64,000 nt of DNA from Bacteroidia bacterium (GTDB lineage: Bacteria > Bacteroidota > Bacteroidia > NS11-12g > UBA9320): assembly GCA_018402155.1 (NCBI GenBank), contig JAGYJG010000001.1, forward strand, positions 1,345,001-1,409,000, written 5' to 3'. Below are positions 58,187 to 64,000 of the stretch, in pieces. The stretch's first letter is position 1, and every line of letters begins with the position of its first letter. The position numbers and the translations under genes are program-made. Below the pieces are notes generated by a model, which was not told the origin of the DNA, made no database searches, and saw nothing but the letters and a program-made list of their open reading frames with translations.

Positions 58187-59035
58187 ATGAAAAAAAGTAT
58201 TTTCTCTTTATTTTTTTGTTTCGCATCCTTGGGGCTAAGTGCACAAAAGTATGAGGGTATTAAACCGTTTGATTTGAAACCGCTAGAAATTGAATGTTCA
58301 ATAATTGCTGAGGATGTAGCCTTGGATTATTACGTAATCAGTTGGAGTGTGCCACTCATAGATTCCATTGCCAAATCAAACAATGAGTTACCAAATATGG
58401 AATTAAATTGCTTTGTTTACGATTCCTCCGGGTTAATCGGATACTACAAAGGCTTAAGTACACCTATGCAACATTGCACATTTCAAACCAAAGACTCCAT
58501 TGTTGAAGTGTTCTTTAGATGGAGAATAATGCCTTACAGTTATTACAATCAAGGTTCTACTAAAATTAGGATTTCAAGTGTAAACCTAAATCCTTTTCAT
58601 AAAGCCCCTCACCGTAACTATGAATTTGAAAGTGTTCGTCTACCCGTTAATTCAACAATAAACAAAAAACTGACACTTATAAATGATACAAATACAGTTC
58701 AAATTTCATATGGTACAAGAGGAAAGGAAGATTCTTTTGGAATGCGCATACCCGGTTCTATATATGCGTATTCTGTCATTTCTTTAGATCGGTATTATTT
58801 AAGTCTGAAAACAGGTCGAATTGCTACAGGCCAAAAGTGGATAGATCGAAAAGGTGCAAAACGAATAAGTCAGAATGCTTACCAATTTTTGCTTGTATCG
58901 CCTTCTATGCTATATCTAGATGATGACAACAATCGGCATTTAGGCTCAGAATTGATAGATAAAGGAAGAGTTAAACTTAGAAGATTTAACATAGAAGATT
59001 TCATTAGTACTGACAAAGAAAACATTCCATATTGA
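58187..59035 (+). CDS. Secreted protein of unknown function
   Basis: 282 residues from the ATG at 58187 (MKKSIFSLFFCFASLGLSAQ, a signal peptide). A GTG at 58151 in the same frame would put the start inside the att site. The mature part is beta-rich with no known motif and no T9SS domain. Only gene of a 994-bp cassette, starting 12 nt after the core. It ends shortly before the attC-like site. Confidence 0.65.
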   Translation: MKKSIFSLFFCFASLGLSAQKYEGIKPFDLKPLEIECSIIAEDVALDYYVISWSVPLIDSIAKSNNELPNMELNCFVYDSSGLIGYYKGLSTPMQHCTFQTKDSIVEVFFRWRIMPYSYYNQGSTKIRISSVNLNPFHKAPHRNYEFESVRLPVNSTINKKLTLINDTNTVQISYGTRGKEDSFGMRIPGSIYAYSVISLDRYYLSLKTGRIATGQKWIDRKGAKRISQNAYQFLLVSPSMLYLDDDNNRHLGSELIDKGRVKLRRFNIEDFISTDKENIPY

Positions 59036-59045
59036 AAAATACTAC

Positions 59046-59175
59046 TGCTAACACAGCATATAGCTTATGGCGGGTTAACGGCTGCCTGCAAGGTTTTCGC
59101 TCCTTAGCCGGTTTTGGTTTTGTGGGACAGGAAAGTGCTTCGAAACCGCCATAAGCCATATACAAACCGTTAGCG
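59046..59175 (+). repeat. attC-like site, 130 bp
   Basis: Left core TGCTAAC (59046-59052), right core GTTAGCG (59169-59175). Arms ATATAGCTTATGGCGGGTT and AACCGCCATAAGCCATAT pair over about 18 bp with one bulge or mismatch. The left flank AACACAGC is shared in part with the site at 61645 (AACACAAA). Confidence 0.87.
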
Positions 59176-59451
59176 GTTATTCAAAAATGATATCAGAAGC
59201 TAGGCAAGAGCATCGGTTTCTGAGACCAATTTTGGGTCACAAAACGTAAAAAAGGGTTCTGATTGAACCAAAAGAACAAAAAATGACGTTTTGATGATAA
59301 ATTTGAAGAATGCTGCTCAGACGGTTTGAACTTGGTGGAGTATTTAGCTCCTAGTGTAGGCTAAAAAGAGTTCGATTTTAGTGTTATCAGGATAGGATAT
59401 TTGGTTCCATCCTTTGTTTAACCGGAGAGAAATCTCCACAAAAAGAAAGAT
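59176..59451 (+). promoter_or_regulatory. Hairpin-rich cassette leader
   Basis: 276 nt without an ORF before the first gene of a three-gene cassette. Hairpins seen: GGTTC/GAACC at 59255-59269, TTTAG..CCTA/TAGG..CTAAA at 59343-59365 and GGAGA/TCTCC at 59424-59437, the last just before the ATG. The sequence is unrelated to the leader at 51205, but the plan is the same. Confidence 0.55.
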
Positions 59452-60240
59452 ATGAAAAAAACATTAATTACATTATTTTTAGTAATCGGAACATTCGCAG
59501 CAACTCAAGCTATACCTCCACTTTTTGGTCCAAATGGAACACTTAGCATGTGGAAGTGTAGTTGGAATAGTGATCTGTCGATTACAGACAATGGAGACGG
59601 TTCCTGTGGCTTTACGAGAAGTCAGACATGCACTCACTGGCTTTGGGGTTCGCAAACTAACGGCTACGAATGGTCTAAACCTTGCGGACAGAATGGGACA
59701 AATGGAGATGGAGACGACAAACCTTTTGATTGCCCCTGCGGTGTAGGAGTTGAAGCGCACTTAATTGCAGATGCAATGGTTGAAATAAATGCATCTGGAA
59801 TATCTGTTCCGAGCCAGTTTATGGATGAGACTATATTATCTACAGACAACCAAGTACTTGAAGACTGTTTTATTTTCCGAATGACGCTAGCTGGCTATGA
59901 CATGACTGACGCACAGATGTTCGATCCTTGTTATATCCCATCTACTACACTTCCTGTTCAAGTTCCACTTTTCGGTCCTCTTCCGATAAAACTTGATTGT
60001 GCTACAGTAGCACCCAATCCTGTAAGCGATATTTTATCAATTAATCTAAATGGCTTAGAAACACAGATTACAAAGATTCAACTTATTGCAAACGGTAGCG
60101 GTTTAGTAGTTCTCGAGTTAGCTAACCCTATAAGTCCTATAGTAACAATTGATGTAAATAATTACGACCATGGTTTGTACAATTTACTACTTTTCAGAAA
60201 TGAAGAGGTTCTATCAAATCTAATACAGATTATTAATTGA
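59452..60240 (+). CDS. Secreted cysteine-rich T9SS-sorted protein
   Basis: 262 residues. Signal peptide (MKKTLITLFLVIGTFAATQA). The first part of the mature chain has many Cys, Trp and Gly (KCSW, GSCGF, QTCTHW, PCGQNGTNGDGDD, CPCG), suggesting disulfides and metal or surface binding. The C-terminal third is a T9SS sorting domain (VAPNPVSDILSINLNG, GLYNLLLFRNE). First of three overlapping genes in the cassette. Confidence 0.7.
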   Translation: MKKTLITLFLVIGTFAATQAIPPLFGPNGTLSMWKCSWNSDLSITDNGDGSCGFTRSQTCTHWLWGSQTNGYEWSKPCGQNGTNGDGDDKPFDCPCGVGVEAHLIADAMVEINASGISVPSQFMDETILSTDNQVLEDCFIFRMTLAGYDMTDAQMFDPCYIPSTTLPVQVPLFGPLPIKLDCATVAPNPVSDILSINLNGLETQITKIQLIANGSGLVVLELANPISPIVTIDVNNYDHGLYNLLLFRNEEVLSNLIQIIN

Positions 60241-61136
60241 GAGTTTTTCAATCTATAATATTGTTGTTAGCGGCACAAATTTGTGCTGCTAACAACAATT
60301 TTACTTTCTTAATTAGGGTGGATAATTTCAATATTGACACTGCAATTATATCTCAAAAATGCAAACGTCAAATTGTAGATATATCTAAAGACAGTATCTC
60401 AATATTCACTAAAAAAAGTATAGAAACAATCAGTATTAATGTAGCTAATTACTACCCTTATTTTCTTGAACTTGATAGATCCATACCAAAAAAGGTATAT
60501 CATATTTCTTTAATCCAAATAAATAACGTCAATTCTGTCTATAATACTCTTAACAGACATTCCAATAAAACAATAGATATCATACCCCTTGGCAGTGTTA
60601 AAAAAAACTCTGAAGGCAGACGGGCTGCTTATACACCAATTTTTAATGGACAGAGTTTTTTGTTGCCCGTTTTCATACCAGAGTCCAACTCATTAGTGCT
60701 TGAAAATTTATCTATGTATATAAATAAATTTACTACTCCTTTTCAATCAATTGCTGTAGAAATTACAATAATTAAAACCGATGCCCACAATAGAGTAAAG
60801 GATTTGTGTAGAATTTCACAAGATACTGCTCTAATTTTAGGGAGAGATACTTTTCAAATCACAAATAAGGGTCTTTATGGCATTTCTCTTCAAACAAAAG
60901 TCAGTGGCTCCTTTCTTATTGTTTTAAACCATATATATAAAAAGCAAACAGCGACAGAGTATATCAACCCTATATTTTTCGGAATTGGCAAACGAAAATT
61001 ATTCAACAATAATAATCTAACTCACATAAATTTGGGTTACGTGAAACATCATAAAAAAGCAATAACCACAGATTTACAATATCCATTTAACATAACTAAA
61101 AATGAGCAAATTTCCTTTCAACTCAATTTCAAATAA
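60237..61136 (+). CDS. Secreted protein of unknown function, TTG start
   Basis: 299 residues if it starts at the TTG that overlaps the previous stop (TTGA). The translation begins MRVFQSIILLLAAQICAANN, a good signal peptide, which supports that start. The mature part is beta-rich with no known motif. No T9SS domain. The next gene overlaps its 3' end by 35 nt. Confidence 0.6.
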   Translation: MRVFQSIILLLAAQICAANNNFTFLIRVDNFNIDTAIISQKCKRQIVDISKDSISIFTKKSIETISINVANYYPYFLELDRSIPKKVYHISLIQINNVNSVYNTLNRHSNKTIDIIPLGSVKKNSEGRRAAYTPIFNGQSFLLPVFIPESNSLVLENLSMYINKFTTPFQSIAVEITIIKTDAHNRVKDLCRISQDTALILGRDTFQITNKGLYGISLQTKVSGSFLIVLNHIYKKQTATEYINPIFFGIGKRKLFNNNNLTHINLGYVKHHKKAITTDLQYPFNITKNEQISFQLNFK

Positions 61137-61632
61137 GTTACCACAAGTAGCAGCAGTATTATTACCAATAGTCTTCATTTTATTAAACATAAATTTGAAA
61201 GCACAAAACTCTCCGTACTATATACCTGAATCTTACCCCATACCATTGGATAGTGTAAGTCAAGTCACTAACCTTGTGCCGTTAGTAAGTGATAGTATTG
61301 ATAATAGTAGACTAATTATTGTTTATGGATTTACTGGTTGTAAACCATGCGAAGTTCTTCAACGAAGAATTCAGCACAAAATTGACAAAGAGATTATTAA
61401 ACCAAGCCAGATTATGTATGTAAACATATTTGTACTGGACACTATTTCGTTTAAAGAAAAACTACAAAAAAACAATATAAAGTTTCAGTATTATGTAACA
61501 GAGTCGCCTTATGTTGGTGAAATAAGTGGTGCCTTCCCTATGATTGCAGCTTATAAAAACGGAATAAAAGAATGGGTACTTAATGGATATAGTCCTTCAA
61601 ACAATCGTACAATGTTTAAATATCTCGAATAA
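61102..61632 (+). CDS. Exported thioredoxin-like protein
   Basis: 176 residues. An N-terminal hydrophobic segment (VAAVLLPIVFILLNINLKA) exports or anchors it. A thioredoxin-type site CKPC sits in RLIIVYGFTGCKPCEVLQRR (about 70-89), and AFPMIAAYKNG near residue 150 fits the cis-proline side, with Pro before MIA. Possible role: forming or repairing disulfides in the cysteine-rich protein of the same cassette; this is inference from context. It ends 12 nt before the attC-like site. Confidence 0.7.
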   Translation: MSKFPFNSISNKLPQVAAVLLPIVFILLNINLKAQNSPYYIPESYPIPLDSVSQVTNLVPLVSDSIDNSRLIIVYGFTGCKPCEVLQRRIQHKIDKEIIKPSQIMYVNIFVLDTISFKEKLQKNNIKFQYYVTESPYVGEISGAFPMIAAYKNGIKEWVLNGYSPSNNRTMFKYLE

Positions 61633-61644
61633 AGAACAACAAAC

Positions 61645-61746
61645 CGCTAACACAAAATAAAACGCAATGCCGCTCCGCCTCGGCGGACAGGCTGCAAGCC
61701 TGCCCCGCAGGCTATGCGGCACGTGCGTTTATTCGAGCCGTTACCT
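61645..61746 (+). repeat. attC-like site, 102 bp
   Basis: Left core CGCTAAC (61645-61651), right core GTTACCT (61740-61746). Arms AATAAAACGCAATGCCGC and GCGGCACGTGCGTTTATT pair over about 17 bp. The centre is unusually GC-rich, with nested hairpins (CAGGCTGCAAGCCTG, GCCTGCCCCGCAGGC), unlike the AT-rich surroundings. Confidence 0.85.
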
Positions 61747-61756
61747 GCAAGCTAAA

Positions 61757-61888
61757 ATGAAAAAAGTAACGGTAAACATAAGAGAAAGACCTCCCAATAT
61801 GGAGAATTGTTCTCCCTTGATAAACTATCTCGAAAAATGGTGGTACGAGTCAGTTTGTATAAAAAATCCATCACTAAATCATAAATAA
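61757..61888 (+). CDS. Possible 43-residue peptide in cassette leader
   Basis: MKKVTVNIRERPPNMENCSP and on to NPSLNHK, starting 10 nt after the core site and ending 12 nt before the next gene. It contains a hairpin GGAGAA/TTCTCC at 61801-61815. It could be a small cassette gene, a leader peptide, or non-coding leader that happens to be open. No family recognised. Confidence 0.35.
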   Translation: MKKVTVNIRERPPNMENCSPLINYLEKWWYESVCIKNPSLNHK

Positions 61889-61900
61889 CAAAACATAAAA

Positions 61901-62905
61901 ATGAAAAAACATATCAAATCTTTGCTCCTACTTGGATCCGTAGTCTCTATATCTAATTTAGCTTTTGGACAGTTTACTGGCTCTTGTCCCGAAACCTCAA
62001 CTTGCAATGTGGGAATTGGCACTAGCACTCCGTCTGCACAACTTACTATTTTTGATGACCAGACATTTGGTACACTCCCAGGAACACCAGTGGTTAATCC
62101 TTTTGAAATCAATCGCAAAATATTTTCAGGGACATCTACACTAACAGAGTCAATGTTTACCCTCACTCCTTCTGGTAGAATTGGGATATTTAATAGCAAC
62201 CCAAGTAGTTTATTCCATATTAATGCACCGAGTATCGGAGATATCCCATTTGAAATTACCAAAAAGCTTATTTCGACCACCTCACAATTGGTCGTTGACC
62301 CTCTTAATTATAATAGCATACAACTTGGTCAATCTACTCTTATTAATCAAAAAGACGCTTCTATCATTTTCTCAGACAATGCAAATGGAGATAATGTATC
62401 TGCAAGTCTTGTTATTGCTCCTAGAATGAGCAGTAACGCAGGCGGAATAAAAATAGGAAACACTGGGGATTTAAGTGTAATAAATTCTGAACTAGTACTA
62501 AACAACAGTAGACTAGTAATCAATGACGGTACGACTAACCAATTTCAAATAACAGCAACTGGTTTAGTAGCTGCACGTCAGATTGACGTTCACTTAGACC
62601 CCATCCCCGATTTTGTTTTCCATTCTGCTTTTGATACCGATAGTGCGGCTTATTATACAGAAACTGGTCGGTATATAGCAATGACTCTAGCAGAAGTTGA
62701 CACTTTTGTGAGAGCAAACAGACACCTACCAGGCATTAAAAGTGCTGCTGACTATCAAGAAGCAGGAAGCATAAATGTAGGAGAGCTCCAACTTCAACTA
62801 CTACAAAAAGTAGAAGAACTAACTTTGTACAATATCGAGCTGATGAAGCAGCTTGAAGCTTTGAAGCAGAAACAACTATTATTGGAGGAACAGTTTAATA
62901 GATAG
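61901..62905 (+). CDS. Secreted tail-fibre-like coiled-coil protein
   Basis: 334 residues. Signal peptide (MKKHIKSLLLLGSVVSISNLAFGQ), then repeats of the NVGIGTSTPSAQLTIFD type typical of fibre proteins. A C-terminal module follows (IDVHLDPIPDFVFHSAF, MTLAEVDTFVRANRHLPGIK, GSINVGELQLQLLQKVEELTL). That module is very common in Bacteroidota surface proteins and resembles phage tail-fibre ends. The last 40 residues form a coiled coil. First main gene of the last cassette in view. Confidence 0.75.
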   Translation: MKKHIKSLLLLGSVVSISNLAFGQFTGSCPETSTCNVGIGTSTPSAQLTIFDDQTFGTLPGTPVVNPFEINRKIFSGTSTLTESMFTLTPSGRIGIFNSNPSSLFHINAPSIGDIPFEITKKLISTTSQLVVDPLNYNSIQLGQSTLINQKDASIIFSDNANGDNVSASLVIAPRMSSNAGGIKIGNTGDLSVINSELVLNNSRLVINDGTTNQFQITATGLVAARQIDVHLDPIPDFVFHSAFDTDSAAYYTETGRYIAMTLAEVDTFVRANRHLPGIKSAADYQEAGSINVGELQLQLLQKVEELTLYNIELMKQLEALKQKQLLLEEQFNR

Positions 62906-62909
62906 GGAT

Positions 62910-63473
62910 ATGAAAAATATAATACTAAACATAGCAATACTCTCATTAGTAGGTTTAGCAAGTTGTTCAGACAAAAATCCGACTCCAACTTACACCCTTA
63001 GCTCCGAATTTAAAGATTACTTTGTTAATCATGATGTGGGTACAAAATGGATATATAAAGACACCTCATCGGGTTTACTTGATACTATTGAACTAATCAG
63101 TAAAGTGGGAGAAGGATGGCAAGAAGAAGGCAAGAATGCTGAATCGGGAGAAGGTTATAGGCTGGAATTTACTAGTAAAAAAAATCGTGACTTCACATTG
63201 AATGTTGCTTCTAGTAAAAGTGGTTTTTATTCCGCATATTTAAACCCAGAGCCTTCATCAACAGGTGCACATTTAGGCACCATTTCTTGGGCATACCAGC
63301 CATCTGAAGACCGATGGTATGACGAGTTTATTGACAGTTTAATCATAGAAGAAAAGAAGTTTAATGATGTAATTTTTAGCCATTCTAGTTCCGTACCATA
63401 TTTCCGCTGTTACTATTCTAAGATGGGCTTAATAGTGTTTAATGAATTCGTACTTGAAAATGTGATTAAGTGA
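62910..63473 (+). CDS. Lipoprotein of unknown function
   Basis: 187 residues. Signal with lipobox (GLASC, Cys19), then a single beta-rich domain with no known motif. It lies 4 nt after the fibre-like gene and its stop overlaps the next ATG (TGATG), so the three genes form one operon in the cassette. Confidence 0.65.
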   Translation: MKNIILNIAILSLVGLASCSDKNPTPTYTLSSEFKDYFVNHDVGTKWIYKDTSSGLLDTIELISKVGEGWQEEGKNAESGEGYRLEFTSKKNRDFTLNVASSKSGFYSAYLNPEPSSTGAHLGTISWAYQPSEDRWYDEFIDSLIIEEKKFNDVIFSHSSSVPYFRCYYSKMGLIVFNEFVLENVIK

Positions 63474-64000
63474 TGAGAAAATTATTATTACTAACAGCGA
63501 TAACACTAGCCACATTAGCGGGGTATACACAGACAAAAACATCAGGAATTCCCATTTCCAAACTTTCTGAGTTAGGTGTAGAATCTATTCCTTCAATACA
63601 ATTAAATGAATTGGACTTAGATAGTATTTTAACCTCGGATACCTGTACTGACTGCGGCGACTTAATTGGATGGGACATACCTAGATCTATTAACTTTATG
63701 GAAGAATCATCTAGCGAAATAATCAATCACGATGGACAGGACTTTTTAGTTAGAAGACTAAAAATAATTGCTCCTTCGGCAGATGGATTAAAGGCATACT
63801 TTAGTAAATTTATTTTACAACCAAACGATAAAATTTATTTCTACAGTGATAGCTTTACTAATTTCAATGGTGGATTTTCTTATAATTGGAATAGAACAGA
63901 CTTATCTTTTATTTCTGATGATATAGTTGGCAACCATATTACAATCGAATTCAACAGAAGACTAACAAACAGCCAAGCAGACCTACTACCTATAGAATTA
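63473..64000 (+). CDS. Secreted protein, possible serine protease, cut by window
   Basis: Open from the ATG overlapping the previous stop to the window end (176 codons). Signal peptide MRKLLLLTAITLATLAGYTQ. GLKAYFSKFILQPNDKIYFY and DDIVGNHITIEFNRR resemble the N-terminal region of Bacteroidota lysyl-endopeptidase-like trypsin-fold proteases, but the catalytic part is outside the window. The identification is tentative. Confidence 0.5.
   Translation, partial: MRKLLLLTAITLATLAGYTQTKTSGIPISKLSELGVESIPSIQLNELDLDSILTSDTCTDCGDLIGWDIPRSINFMEESSSEIINHDGQDFLVRRLKIIAPSADGLKAYFSKFILQPNDKIYFYSDSFTNFNGGFSYNWNRTDLSFISDDIVGNHITIEFNRRLTNSQADLLPIEL

Larger units (their letters stand above)
46105..64000 (+). 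mobile_element. Integron-like cassette array
   Basis: Ordered cassettes, all genes on the plus strand, separated by attC-like sites in one orientation. Cassette joins (G^TT) are at about 47544, 48312, 49068, 51205, 57587, 58175, 59169 and 61740. The start core and the end core of each cassette are reverse complements: GTTAGCTGCC with 48184-48193; GTTATGCTTA with 48939-48948; GTTATCGCT with 51078-51086; GTTGGTGAT with 57510-57518; GTTAGCAGTA with 59043-59052; GTTAGCGGTT with 61642-61651. The cores differ between cassettes, so the match is not just a shared repeat. The right end is outside the window. Confidence 0.82.

Noticed and set aside
48187-61746. att sites as ordinary terminators or REP-like repeats
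   Set aside because: They lack T-runs, have different lengths and interiors, share one orientation, and their outer cores match cassette by cassette, which neither terminators nor REP repeats would do.
61667-61756. Upstream extension of the 61757 reading frame
   Set aside because: These 30 codons lie within the attC-like site; the frame is open there only because of the GC-rich inverted repeat.

Overview
The window is a piece of a Bacteroidota chromosome. Several independent signs agree. Promoters have the form TTTG-N19-TAnnTTTG, with two full examples upstream of rpsL and infA. Many secreted proteins end in a type IX secretion (T9SS) sorting domain, and a porZ-like T9SS gene is present. bshB1 (bacillithiol synthesis) and a DUF4294 gene occur next to recO. 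AGGAGG-type ribosome binding sites are largely absent before the ribosomal-protein genes. I cannot place it below phylum.

Positions 1-44,300 are core genome. On the minus strand: groEL (cut by the window edge), groES, secG, an unknown gene, lptE-like, a sigma-54 activator, sppA and a secreted endonuclease I. On the plus strand: purB, a CoA-binding protein, a TPR lipoprotein and an SDR. Then come a universal stress protein and dnaE. From 34,725 down to 17,931 a single minus-strand run carries the str, S10, spc and alpha ribosomal clusters (rpsL to rplQ, 32 genes). It has a promoter before rpsL, a second before infA, and a terminator about 255 nt after rplQ. Past it are a FemAB-like protein, bshB1, DUF4294, recO and porZ, then lipA, a methyltransferase and a YfhO-like membrane protein.

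Positions 44,376-64,000 are accessory, and this is the most interesting part. A tyrosine recombinase (44,838-45,956) sits at the base of what I read as an integron-like cassette array running at least to the window end. Six intergenic sites of 82-133 bp look like attC: a left core ending in AAC, an imperfect inverted repeat, and a right core starting with GTT, all in one orientation. The decisive point is that the left core at the end of each cassette is the reverse complement of the right core at the start of that same cassette. This holds for all six cassettes whose two ends are intact (8-10 nt each). It is what G^TT excision and insertion of circular cassettes predicts, and it is hard to explain otherwise.

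The recombinase is not a textbook IntI. It lacks the extra IntI segment between the catalytic Lys region and the HxxR box, carries an extra N-terminal region of about 80 residues, and is transcribed towards the array. It does share the IntI-like ending (SPLD). The cassettes are also unusual. Some hold single genes (two WG-repeat proteins, a GmrSD-like DUF262/HNH nuclease, a secreted unknown). Others are multi-gene operons of up to 6.4 kb encoding T9SS-exported proteins, preceded by long hairpin-rich leaders. One leader occurs twice, with the first 164 nt identical. A decayed cassette (57,587-58,175) keeps the leader and a 28-codon lipoprotein fragment. The array therefore seems to shuffle cell-surface or secreted protein operons and nuclease (defence-type) genes.
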